A program made the translations under genes and the position numbers. Below, piece after piece: positions 1-10,622 of a DNA stretch of 64,000 nucleotides (positions are counted from its first letter, which is position 1; each line of letters opens with the position of its first letter). The stretch comes from Datnioides undecimradiatus. Taxonomy: Eukaryota; Chordata; Actinopteri; Lobotiformes; Datnioididae. A model generated the notes under the pieces. The model was not told where the DNA came from. It worked only from the letters and a program-made list of their open reading frames with translations, and ran no database searches. The stretch lies in assembly GCA_008933995.1 (NCBI GenBank), contig WARS01000051.1, forward strand, positions 310,001 through 374,000, read 5' to 3'.

Positions 1-442
1 AGAGAGGGAGGAGAGAGGGTGTAAGCAGTGAAGATGGCTGAGGGGGTCCGGCGTTTCTCCTCTTTGCTCGAGTTGAGTCAGGGCTGTGATTCGTGATCAG
101 ACAGAGAGAGAATTTGAGATAAGCAGAGAGGAGTGAGGCTCGCTGTCTGACAGTAACCCCTGTACTCCCCGTCTGCTCCCATCAGCCCCTAGCAGGCACT
201 CCCTCCACTTCTCTCTGGCTCCTTCTAAATTCAAATAGAGATGGTTAAAAGAACCAATAGTGTGCGGGGGGTGGGGGACGCAGACCAGGCCTCTGGAGAT
301 GACCGTGCTCTGACCAAGAGTGAAATCACCGCTCGGAGAAAAACGCAGAGAACACTTGTTGACTCCTTCGTCACCTCGGCTCTCGTCCCTCCTGCTGCGT
401 TGAAAGAGACACGGGGCCGGGGCAAAGTCAGCCAGGTGACGC

Positions 443-445
<3 letters not shown>
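1..445. other. Unique non-coding DNA, GA-rich start
   Basis: The first bases are an imperfect purine-rich stretch, followed by unremarkable unique sequence running into the (GA)n microsatellite. Open frames here are short and overlap on both strands. The longest minus-strand one is made by reading through the neighbouring GA repeat. I see no gene. Confidence 0.5.

Positions 446-494
<49 letters not shown>
446..494. repeat. (GA)n microsatellite, 49 bp
   Basis: A pure GA dinucleotide run ends at a single C (agagcgag). It creates an artificial poly-Leu/Ser frame on the minus strand. A TCF/LEF-like GATCAAAGGG lies 30 bp downstream at 524-533; one motif alone proves nothing. Confidence 0.97.
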
Positions 495-499
<5 letters not shown>

Positions 500-3429
500 C
501 TCAAATTTCTGTTGCATTGTAATGATCAAAGGGTGTGGGGGTTATACATGTCATTGTTGGGTGCCCATGAAGAACCGCTGGGAGGCTTGTTAGCGCGTTT
601 GCGCGGGCGCCATTTGACGAATTACCTCACGTTTAAACATGCAGAACCTGCGCTCAGCGACTCCTCCACACAAAGCAGGCATCTATCTTTGCAGTAGAAG
701 CGTCCCCCTGATCGCTGCCATCTGTTTCGCCGCGTAGATGCAGATAAGCCACGAGGCACCTTAAACTTCCATTTACAAGAAATGATCCACTATCTAGCAA
801 ATTGCTTGTGTTTAACACTGTTTCTTTAGCCTGATGCCTCAGCGCCTCTGGGTCCACTGCTTTTCATGGCCATCAATCTATAAATTGATACGGTGTGTTA
901 ATGAGCCAATAATTGAGTCGTGAATCAGCTGTGGAAATGGGCAGTGGCAAGTCATTGATGAAGGATCTGTGCTTTATACCCCACGGCCAAAAAGAAAAAA
1001 GAATAAACAGAGTGGCTACTGGCTCGGGATCAGAGCAACATTTAGCCTTTTCAGAAACTAGAAAGTCAACATTTTGGCAAGAGTCCTTCACATATCGAGG
1101 GTCGGTGAAGCACGGTTGCTTGATGGAATTATGGGAAACCTGGTGTGAAAGTCCCACATGGCAGGAATAACCCCATTATCAGTTACACTGCTTTTAGAAA
1201 AGTCCTTTAAAGACACAGCTCGGGGTTTTTGAAGCGGGGCTGCATGAGTTGCTTTTCCATAATCAGTATGTCATCTGCTGCAGCTGGTGGTCAGCACACC
1301 CACAGTTTGCAGAAGCTGCAGGAGGACCAGAGCAGTGTGCAGTGTACTTACGGACACATTATGAGACAGTGAGGCCCTTGGCACAAGCACGTAAAAGGCC
1401 TCTCATCCATCCAGTAAAGGAGCGCACACAAACCGACGGACACAGAGTCTCTTTATAGTCGTTTTGTCTCTCTTTGTGAAATCCTTTGTGATATATGTGC
1501 TCACGATTGACTTTCGCTAAGATTCACAGTCACTTCTAATAGATGCTCTGGCTCAGCCCCCCCCCACAACACCTCCGGCCCCTAGCTGGGCTTGTACCCA
1601 GTTGGGCTGTTGAGTAATCCATCTCTGAATGTACAGCTGTGGACGGGGTCAGCGGCAAAACGTATTTTAGACACCTATGAAAAATCAATATCAGTTTAGG
1701 TGCAACGCTATATTTAGGGTGCTTTCACCACTTTACCTTGGTGTCAGACAGCCTTTTCTGACTGGGCACTGACGCTGTTATGTTCATCCAAACTCTTTTC
1801 AAATCCACCAGACTCTGCAGAAAAAAACCCAAATTTACTGTGAACAGCACAGATTAGATGAGCGATCGCAGCCTTGATCGTTTAGCTAGAAAACTGCTTG
1901 CGCGTGACTTTAGGTGTTTAAAAGTTCAGATCGTCAGAAGTATACGGAATGCGTTTTGCTGCCGATCCCGTGCACATCAGCGCTCTGCTGCACTCTGACC
2001 GTGCTGAACTACCTCATAGAGTCCCCACCTCAAAAAAACCCTGAACTATCCCTTTAAAAGGCATCACAAAGCTTTCTGCATGTTCAAGCCCTTTAACTGT
2101 GACTGATTTACTGTACACTTTACTGTTGTGTTGAAGAACAGCTGGGATCTTAGAGCAACCTTTCCATTCAGAATCATATCAATACAGTGAATGAATACTT
2201 GGTTGCTGCTGCTTCCAGTTACTTTGTAGGTCAGTATTTTACATGCAAAGCATATGATGAGCTTACATTGTTTTACATTAACAATGCACATATGGTTAGT
2301 TGAACTGGCTCCAGCATTATAAAGCGAACTAACATACTTTCAACTCACACAGCAGTGATCATAATTCAAGTATATTACTGTTTTAACACTGAATGTACTC
2401 TTATTTGTATTTTTTTGTTACTAATGCTTTTATACTTGCACTTGATTGAGTGTTCTTTATGCAGATTAGACTTCTGTGAAAGTCTCTCTTCCACCACCTG
2501 TGCGTGCTCCCGCTCGTAAATGCAAAGCTTTCCTGCAGCCGATTCTCAAGTAATGGATAGCTCACCCTTCCTCGACGGCACCACCGAGGAGAGTTTTGAG
2601 ACTAGCTTGAACTGAAATATCACACAATGAAGGTAACTTCAGTAAAAAGAGAAAAGAAAAAAAAAAGCTACATCTCACTGTGAAACATTTTTATACCACA
2701 GGGGAGTGAATAGAAAGAAATGGCTGCATGTAAAAACGGGGAAGATTCAGCAATAATACAAATATACTGTAGCTAGTTATCGGGTTAAATAATGGACTCT
2801 TCTGCAGGAAGATTGCGCCGTGCTGTCTTTGCTCCCGCTGACTGCATCTCACATCCTCCCATAGCCTCACCTATTTCCTATTTTCTGACCTTCACCTCGC
2901 ATTGGCGATTTGTAACTAATGTGCATAAGATGTTATTTGTGTCCCTGCCTGGGGCGTCCAATGCTCTCTGTCCAAACAACCCACTGCCTGGCCAACTAAG
3001 TAAATAAATGGGACAAGAAGAACAACTGAATAAGGAGATGGATGTTCCCTTCTTGGAGACACAGAGGCCTAATTTGAGCTAATAAAGGACCACATCAAGC
3101 GTGACCCCTCGCAGAGAATGGAGGGTCGATGGAGTGTCTGAGAAGCCCATGCAATCTCAAGTCAATTGCTCACAGGCCCAAAGATTTCATCAGCTTCTTT
3201 TCTCTTTACAGAAGGAAGGCGATGGGAGAGGGAATGAGAAGGAGAGAGACAGGGAGGGGAGGAGGACGTTGACTGACAGCTGATGTTTGAAAAACAGAAC
3301 AGGTCTTTATCATCGCGCGCCGTCTCGTCAGCTCGCTGCTAATCTGAAAAGGAGCCACTTAAGAGTGAGCTGTTGTTTGTAATACCTTCAATCGATGGAT
3401 GACCACTATCACTGTGGTGCAATGGGGGA
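495..3429. other. Unique non-coding DNA, no gene seen
   Basis: This is mixed-composition single-copy-looking sequence with short C- and A-runs (1559-1566, 2656-2666). A 20-codon ATG frame sits at 2553-2615 with no family resemblance. No splice-bounded frame, RNA gene or recognised repeat was found. Confidence 0.5.
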
Positions 3430-3446
3430 GGGGGGGGGGGGGGGGG
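3430..3446. repeat. G17 homopolymer
   Basis: Seventeen consecutive G follow GGGGGA. With the five preceding Gs it could form a G-quadruplex. Length is probably polymorphic and error-prone in sequencing. Confidence 0.95.
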
Positions 3447-3659
3447 CATGAGAGGAAAAACCGCAGTAGATGAACAAAATTAGTCTCTAACCCTTTCCCT
3501 CTTGTCTGTCTTCCACTCTCTCTGGAGTTAGCCCCTGATCTGTGGGGTGGGGGTGAGGAGAGGGTTATGGGTAATCGCTAGAGCCAGCGCCAGCTGTGAT
3601 CTGATTTGTGGCAGAGGGCAGCCAATTACAACCATCGCATCACTTTGTGCAAGACGGTT

Positions 3660-3865
3660 ACTGCCTCCAGGGGGAGAGAGGAGGGAAGGAATGAGGGAAG
3701 AGGAAGGAGCCAACGGGGGGTGGGGGGGTGGAAGGACAAGAGGAAGGGATGGAGAGGGAGAGGATGCAGAGAGGGAGAGGGGGGAGCTGACAAAGAGTTT
3801 AGAGAGAGAGAAGTGCAGGAGGAGATGACAAAGAGTGAAGGAGAGAGGGGAGGGAGTGAGAGAAA
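3660..3865. repeat. G/A-rich low-complexity tract
   Basis: About 200 bp is almost entirely purine on the + strand (GGGAGAGAGGAGGGAAGG-like). It produces overlapping Gly/Arg/Glu-rich frames on + and Ser/Pro/Leu-rich frames on -, which are composition artefacts. A G7 run lies inside (3724-3730). Confidence 0.85.
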
Positions 3866-4554
3866 TGACATGTGATTACGTAAAGGATCATTCTATTTTT
3901 ACAGCTCATGATGATTTTTGCCAGCGTCAGTAAGCGCGTCCACAAAATCCGTGCAGGTGCTGAGTAAGAATAATCTGTCCGAAAAGAGAAAAAGTACCCA
4001 CAGATCTTTGCTCCCGCATTGTTTCAGAAAGACCACTGCTAGGCCAAACATGCCCATATAAATGAAAGGAAGAATTGGGAACTTGAAAGCAGCGCCCATG
4101 TTGTGTTCATGTGCCTGAATAAACAGTTAAACAGACCTGAAAGGGATTTTGCAGCCCCTTTCAACTGACTCTGGGTTTGCTTGCCTTAACAAAGTTGTTG
4201 CTGAGGTGTGGAAATGGGGTGATGTCATCAAAACTTAGTCCGACACAGCGAGAAGGGTTGTGGGGGGGATTGTCTTTATCTTGTTACATATCACGTATTT
4301 AGAGGTGAAACTGATTCAAACTGTCCCAACTTAATGCTTTAATATTGACAATGTATCGCTGCAATCATATGTAAAAGGGGCTGCTCATGGAGAATTATCA
4401 CTCAAAGCTGCAGTTCCTCCAGCTCTTTGGCATCTTACAGCTCATTTTATTCACTTCATAGGCTCCAGCAACTCTTACTGCCGTGTCTTTGTACACCACC
4501 AAACAGCAAAGTTAGCCGTCTCGCCCTCTCTGTGTTTGTGTTGGCATATGCTCG
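3866..4554. other. Unique non-coding DNA
   Basis: AT-balanced unique sequence lies between the purine tract and the LTR-like element. No frame above about 66 codons and no recognisable motif was found. Confidence 0.45.
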
Positions 4555-5071
4555 TTAAGGCCTCCGTGGTTTCCTCACCTGCTGTTCAACCTGAGCACCT
4601 GCAACTGATCAGCCAATCAGCCCGACAAGCCGCTGCTGTATAAAACCCTGGCTCGTTCGTCCAGGCTCACCCAGATCCTTCAGTCATGAGTGTGGTACAG
4701 AGTGGTTTTTGGTGCGCGTGTGCGCACGCGTTATCTGGGACTCAGTTAATTCTCTGCTCTAATGCCTCAAGTTCACGACGCCTGCGAACCTGATTGCCAG
4801 CCATATTTAGCCCCGTCCTTGTCAGCCGTTACCCAGCGTGAATTGCCGCATCCCTGTCTGCTCTGCCCTGCTCCGAGCCAGTCTGCCTGCTCTGCTCCGG
4901 CGCCCTGCTCAGCTGCGTGCGCTCCCCTGCCAGCCCCGGCTCCTCGCGCCGTGTCCAACTCCAGCTAAGCTATCTGACCATAAACTGTTAGGGTCGTAAT
5001 AAAATGCCTTTAATCGTTCATCACCTCCTGGTCCGTGCTTGTGTTTGGGTACTAAACTGAACTATTACAAC
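4555..5071 (+). mobile_element. Gypsy-like LTR (5' LTR or solo LTR), boundaries approximate
   Basis: The segment has the promoter-to-polyA layout of a retrotransposon LTR: CCAAT at 4613-4617, TATAAAA at 4639-4645, about 350 bp of GC-rich leader, AATAAA at 4998-5003, then a short tail ending in ..TTACAACA. The text after the CA, TGGCAACCAGC, looks like the TGG-starting primer-binding site of Ty3/Gypsy elements. The wording (CACCTGC.., CCAATCAG.., CTCGTTCGTCCAGGCTC, CCTGGTCCGTGCTTGTGTTTGGG) matches fish Gypsy LTRs as I remember them. The left edge is uncertain because no clear TG start was located. No gag-pol frame follows. Alternative: an LTR-derived promoter fragment captured elsewhere. Confidence 0.5.
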
Positions 5072-5140
5072 ACTGGCAACCAGCTAGTGAACATAATGGA
5101 GCATTTAGCAGCTAAAAAGCAAGATATCTCCCTCAGTAGT
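5072..5140 (+). mobile_element. Possible start of Gypsy internal region, truncated
   Basis: Directly after the LTR-like segment comes a PBS-like TGGCAACCAGC. An ATG at about 5096 opens a frame of some 15 codons that ends at TGA. A gag gene would normally begin about here, but the frame is immediately closed and the sequence after about 5140 has no retrotransposon character. Truncation or decay is the likely reading. Confidence 0.3.
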
Positions 5141-5539
5141 TGACGGGGAACAAAACGGGGCTAAGAGGAGTTGAAAGCTGGACAAATGAAACCATTGGTG
5201 GTGCATTTACATGACAACAGTATAAAAATGTATGTTATGATTTTGTGTTATTACGAACACAACACTAGAGATAAAGACTTGAAAGCATATTCACACACTT
5301 TTTTTTTAACCACCACACTAGATGATGGAGGAAGACAAATGAGTGGGGAAATGGCTTCGGGGTAAAAGCTGAGGGCGACGTGATGGACAGCGGTGTGGGG
5401 AAAACCACACGCGGGAGACAGTATAAATAAAAACAAGCTGGGGTTGACTCCTCACTTTCCATAAGATGCTCAGACAGCCCAGTGCTGCACTCCTCGCGAG
5501 AGAATTCACCCGCGCTGACGTCCGATTACAGCACAGAGT
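5141..5539. other. Unique non-coding DNA
   Basis: Unique sequence follows the LTR remnant, including a T9 run near 5300. Several 60-codon frames overlap on the minus strand and none resembles a protein family. Confidence 0.4.
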
Positions 5540-5840
5540 CTTATCGCTTTGGCCTGAAATATGCCAGCAAACATTTCAAAAGATATCAACACCATATAAT
5601 TTTTGACCCCATCGAAAATGAGGGACAGCGCTGCAAAAACGCAGCGCCCCAGATTCCTATTTCCTCCCCATTAAGTTCATTTCCTTTCCATACTTCCTTC
5701 ATTAGCGGCCATGGTAAGCTCTGCAGAATTGCTAATAAGTTAATTGAGGGCTTCTTAAGACTTTGTAGGTGACATTGAGAGGGAGATTGGCTTCACTGTG
5801 TGTGGGAATGAGCTTTGCATAATATTTAATGGCCACTCGT
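5540..5840. promoter_or_regulatory. Candidate conserved non-coding element
   Basis: Inference only. This is roughly 300 bp free of simple repeats, with balanced composition and many homeodomain-type ATTA/TAAT cores, for example GCTAATAAGTTAATTGAG near 5731, plus a TTTGCATA octamer-like site at about 5814. The texture matches developmental enhancers in vertebrate gene deserts. Alignment with other fish would decide. Confidence 0.25.
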
Positions 5841-5887
5841 GCTCATGCACAGTAGAGCTGCAGCCACTTCTGGGCTCATAGAGTCAC

Positions 5888-6380
5888 GTGCGCACACACA
5901 CACGTAGTGAGGATATAGGATCACACACACCAACATACACACAGTTTCCTGCTATGAGCATGGTGTCAGCATTAATTAAACACATTGTCTCCCACTGGAT
6001 GGAAGCTGTGTGTGTGTGTGTGAGATCAGTCATTTTCTGTCTCATGGGCCAAGTGAAGGGTTTAAGTACGAAATCAACAATTTCTGAGTTGTGACTGCAT
6101 TTTCCTCTATCGAACACACATTCACTGCGGTGTGAAGGCAGCTGTGTGTGTGCGTGTGTGTGGGCAGACAGGTTGACAGTGCATGCAGAGAGTCAGAGAG
6201 CGAGGCAGGCGGGCAGGCAGCAGCTGTATTGGGACTTCCCATTGGGGCCAAAGGTTTCCTGCCTCTTTCTCTGTCTCTTTGCCTCTCCCCCCTCTTCTCA
6301 CCCCAGAGGCTCTGTGTAGACAGAAGAGACCTCCAACCACACAATCACTCACGCGCACACACTCACACTCACACATATAG
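5888..6380. repeat. Cluster of short (CA/TG)n runs
   Basis: Short dinucleotide runs recur here (about 5893-5906, 6007-6022, 6144-6163 and 6354-6376) on both strands. All frames across the region are Thr/His- or Cys/Val-rich artefacts of these repeats. Confidence 0.8.
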
Positions 6381-7102
6381 ATGAGTCTTACTCCATCGGA
6401 GACCAATACTGCGCCCACCACCAGGCCACAGATGGTTGTCTGAGTGTCAGAAGGAATACACTGAAAAGTGAAATATTGAAAGAGAAGTGTAGTATGGTAA
6501 TTCTGTCTCTTGAGTTTCTGTTTTGCTCTTTTTATGTGTGTGCGCGTGTGTGTGTTCCGCGTATCTGCCGGACAGCTTGATTAGCTAGCTGTCCGATGTC
6601 AGAATTGCCCACCACAGATCAACCTTGAACAACCTTTCCGTCCACTTGATAAGGTCCACTTACCTCCGAGCCCTTATCTCATTCACTCATTCACTGCAGT
6701 GGAGAAGCTGAGCAGAGAGATGCAGCAGAATGAACTTGGGTTTGAAAGTTTGCTAAGTAATTTTGTGCATGCAAACTGAGAAGATCCAATTTATACCTAA
6801 ACTCTACTCAGGCTTCTTGTGTTGTATTTAATTTCTTTTCTGCTGCAATGTGTTTCTATGTTCGCAGCCATAATTAGCAACTTTAAAGTAGCTACATACA
6901 TGAAGCAGTTAATATGGCAAGGAAGTTACCTGGATCCAACTCCAGTTATATAAGCATAAGCTTAACCCACCGAAGCTGTATATCACAGACTAAATGTAGG
7001 CAGTTGTTGTAGGGATTGTAATTAAAGCACCATATGGCCTGATCATGTAATGCATCTGTCTGTGGTGGCGGTGGTATCAACGGGTGACATAAGCCGGTTT
7101 CT
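6381..7102. other. Unique non-coding DNA
   Basis: AT-leaning unique sequence with a short TG run at about 6536-6553. No gene or recognised repeat was seen. Confidence 0.45.
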
Positions 7103-7125
7103 AAAAAAAAAAAAAAAAAAAAAAA
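7103..7125. repeat. A23 homopolymer
   Basis: Twenty-three A in a row. This could be an old poly-A tail of a + strand retroelement, but the upstream sequence shows no recognisable element. Confidence 0.95.
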
Positions 7126-7904
7126 GTGTGATCTGTTCTATGATCATTTTAATTCAAGGTGCCTCCAAGTACCCTGAAAAAACACTATATATAAATAAAA
7201 GGTGTGATCATGATTATTTAATATTTTAGGCATAAGTATGGATGGTGTGACTGCTTGCGTCATGTGTCATCCTTGCTCTGGGATAAAACGTTTCTTGTCC
7301 GGAGCGCAGCGGGAGGGAGCGGGAAGGTAGCGAGGAAGACCAAACTGAAATAGATGAGCTGCGTAAAATCGTGGCGTCATTAACTGTCACACCTGATATC
7401 AGTTGTATATTTATCCCAAATAATTGAAAACAGCAGATGCTGATCCCCTGGAAATAACAGCAGTCGGCGTCATTACCTGAGTCGTGAGTCCATGCAGCAG
7501 CGACATCTGTAACAGGAGGCAGGAAACGTTTGGGTTGACGCGTGCACACAGGTGGGCGTTTCCTGGCGGCCGCGCTGCGTTAGCCAAGGCATCATCAAAC
7601 AGCATGGAGTCAATGTGCAGCAGTTACGTTTGCACAGCAGGACAGTGTTTATTCTATTGATAGAATACTTTATATACAATGCATCATAGAGAGAGAGCAT
7701 TTTGTGTGTTTGCATTATGCATCCTCTCTAATTTGATGCAGAGTAATGTGAATTTGGCTGAAAATGCTTTTTCTTTTAATGCAGGACTTTTCCTTTTTTT
7801 ACATCTTGGCATCGATTAGTTAAATAATGGATCTGAGCACTTCCTCCATCGCTGGTCTGGTACATTAAAAACAATGTTGCTGTTGCTATCAGGCAGGCAT
7901 CTCT
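7126..7904. other. Unique non-coding DNA
   Basis: Unique sequence. A GC-rich patch of about 7540-7580 contains a NotI-type GCGGCCGC. Minus-strand frames of up to 107 codons cover 7226-7549 but have no family resemblance. Confidence 0.4.
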
Positions 7905-8110
7905 GGCACAGATATCCGAGCAGTAATTTGAAGCGATAAGACCCAATTTGTATGAATTTGTTCAAGTTGGAAATGAAGCTCATTGCGCTTGAGGTCTTGT
8001 TAAACCCTGAGTGAGAGAAGGAACATGAATTTGAAATGCTTTTGAAATACAGGCGGGTTGCTCCATTTTGCTAAATGAAAATGTGAAAGCCTTGCAAATC
8101 AAATCACAAC
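7905..8110. promoter_or_regulatory. Candidate conserved non-coding element
   Basis: Inference only. A repeat-free, AT-rich but non-monotonous block of about 200 bp has CNE texture and repeated AAATTTG/GAAATG-type words. No motif is decisive. Confidence 0.2.
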
Positions 8111-8454
8111 TAGTCTGGTGAAATCGCTTCAGCGCTGCGTGGTAATTCTTCTCTCTCCAGGAAATATTGGTGGAGTGCGATGGTTTTATTTTATCCTGAA
8201 ACACCATATATCTCCAACAACGCTACTGGATGTGTACATGAGGCAGGAATCATGTGTTGGGAGCTGTTGGAGAGCTTTAATGAAGAGAGAGCACACAATG
8301 CAGGATTACCAATTCCACGCACAGCCGGAATGCCTGTTGTGAATGATACCTGCTGCACATACAGTGGTTTTGTTAAGTGAATCTCTGCTTTCTCCTGCAG
8401 GACCAATCTCTGCTGGTCTGTCACGCTGGACGAGTAGTTATTGAGCAAAAGATT

Positions 8455-8760
8455 GAAAGTGAGAAAGCAGAGATTGGAAGAGGAGGCTGGCGAACGCGAG
8501 GGAAGGGAGAGGGCGAGGGCGGGAGATGGAGGCAGAAGCAAAAGTGAGGGCAGGGGATGAATGGGGGGGCAGAATGAGAGGATGACAGAGGAGGCAGACG
8601 AGTGCGAGACAGACACTGTGGAGCTAATGGGAAGCACAGAGAGAGATGGAGAGACGGATTTGACTGTATAAACGAGAAGCGCAGTACTGACAGAGACTAC
8701 CCTGGGAGGCAAAGGATGTGGTGGAAGGAGAGGCGAGGACAGCTCAGCTCTGCTGCTTGC
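8455..8760. repeat. G/A-rich low-complexity region
   Basis: A purine-rich stretch of GAGGGCGAGGGC/GAGAGATGGAGA type causes a 194-codon Ser/Pro/Leu-rich open frame on the minus strand (8191-8775). That frame has no domain or signal and is read as a composition artefact. The region could alternatively be transcribed leader sequence. Confidence 0.7.
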
Positions 8761-9617
8761 TATTCCAGGTGTCATCTTTTCCAGTCGCTGCTGATTAGTG
8801 CCTGAACATATCTCCTGGGGAGAAAATTAAATATTGATTTATTTTTCTCTCTTCATTCTGACCCCATCCTATTTTTTTATTTTTTACTCTGCTTCTTTTT
8901 TTATATTGAAAAGACCACTACTGACGGAATTTCAAATGCGTCTGGTCAGGGGTAAGCTGTGGTAGGGAGCTTTCACATATGACAAGAAAACTCGCCCCCG
9001 GTGCACAAAAGTCGGCTCATCCAGTGGTTTGTGCTTTTTTACTGCAGCCTGTTGAGTGCATCGCAAGCTGCTGCACCATGAATGACGGCCAGAGCATGAC
9101 CGTAGTCTCTTTGTATGCCCCATAAGGTGAAATTACAAACCCTATTATAGCGAAGGCATGACCTGCCCAGCCCTGCCTCTGATAGGCTTAACCTCATATT
9201 CTTACCCCAAACCTGACCTGTCATCAAGCCCTAAACCCAACCAACTCAACACAGCTTTGAATATTCCATATGTGAAATGGACCAATTTACAGAATATTGA
9301 TTGCATTTTTGTTGCAATTTCACACAAAATATATTAAAATATGTGGGAAGTTTGAGCAACTGCACTTGCTTTGCTGATCGCGCGGCTGTCAATGAACACA
9401 TGACTGGCATTAATCTAAATGTTTAAACTCAAGGAAAATAATAAAAATAACTATACTGGACTTTCCAGCTGCAAACTAGACACAAAAAGCCATGGCTCTG
9501 TGAATTTACTTGATGTTGGGTAGCTTATGAGGTGCAAGAACTCAAGTTAGGTGTTCGATTGAAATGATGTCTGTCAGTTACAGGTTGGGAAACAGACAGG
9601 CTTTGATGCATTATTTA
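8761..9617. other. Unique non-coding DNA
   Basis: T-rich (8830-8910) then mixed unique sequence. No gene seen. Confidence 0.4.
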
Positions 9618-9631
9618 CCACTAGGGGGCGG
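9618..9631 (+). promoter_or_regulatory. CTCF-type binding site
   Basis: CCACTAGGGGGCGG matches the published CTCF core consensus CCASYAGRKGGCRS at all 14 positions. CTCF is the main vertebrate insulator and loop-anchor protein, and site orientation (here +) matters for looping. Many such sites in fish also sit inside dispersed repeats carrying CACTAGGGGGC, so occupancy is not guaranteed. Confidence 0.55.
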
Positions 9632-10598
9632 CGTAGTCTTTTAACAATACACTGACACAATTAGAATCGTATCATCAGTAAACATGATCGCGGCGTGTTT
9701 GCTGTGATGACCACCTCGGCTTCATACGTTCATCGCGCACAATCCTGAGCTTTCCCCAAGCCTGGCTCTGTGTTATCAGGACGAAACCTCCCGGGACAGT
9801 TTATTGGAAGCAGCGCGAGACTTTTAACAAGCCAAGGACATTTACAGCCGCCGGGATTTAAACATTCCGGACACTGAGGTGATTTTTCTACTGTTTTTGC
9901 AGCCCTTCAACAGTCCGTACTCTTATTTCATGCTCAGATCCGTGTGCATCTGGACGTGCTGCACATGTGGTGTTCACTCACGTAGATGTATTTCTTGTGA
10001 GGACAGTCACAGGGTCTTGAGACTGATGTATCGTAAATCATATATTATGCCAAAAGCCACACAAATGTAATTACGCTCACAATGCTGCTCTAAATAAGCA
10101 ATAAGTAACTTTATATGTAATGTCATAAGAAAGCAACTTGTATATAATGTAACCATAAACATGCAAACATTTCAAAGTGTTTGGATCCTTATGTATTTTT
10201 CAGTAGGTGTGTATAAATCCTGGAGCATATACCTGTGTAGACTACACCACTGTTCTCCTCCTAACACAGCAAACGCACGCGGAGCCAAATTAGCATCAGC
10301 CCGGACGGCCGCCTCACCTCGCGCTCCTTTTGTCACTTGTTGTTTTTTTTTCTCCCCACCCGCCACCGAGGGGAATATGTAGCGCAATACAGGATTAGTG
10401 CAGCTTTCAGTTTGTAAAATACAATGCTATCGTGGTCCGTTCAATCATGTAACAGATAACACAACCTCAGCCGGCTAATCTCTCAGTGGGCACCCCAATA
10501 TGTGTGGATTCCACCTGAAGGGCCTGGATGTGTTGTGAGGAGGTGAATTTGTTTAATTGGCGTGGAACAAGGGTGACGAAGGGAGAACCATGACCACC
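9632..10598. other. Unique non-coding DNA
   Basis: Unique sequence with a T9 run near 10343 and a GC-rich patch at about 10270-10330. No splice-bounded frame or RNA gene is evident. Confidence 0.45.
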
Positions 10599-10622
10599 AG
10601 AGAGAGAGAGAGAGAGAGAGAG
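10599..10622. repeat. (AG)12 microsatellite
   Basis: A pure AG run of 24 bp preceding CGCCC. Confidence 0.95.

Noticed and set aside
97-504. 135-codon minus-strand frame beginning with (Leu-Ser)n
   Set aside because: The N-terminus is the (GA)n microsatellite read in frame; the rest has no domain and overlaps other frames.
2553-2615. 20-codon ATG frame MDSSPFLDG..
   Set aside because: Protein-like to the eye but too short, without splice sites or family match.
8191-8775. 194-codon minus-strand frame
   Set aside because: It is opposite a G/A-rich tract and is Ser/Pro/Leu-rich by composition; there are no motifs and no splice logic.
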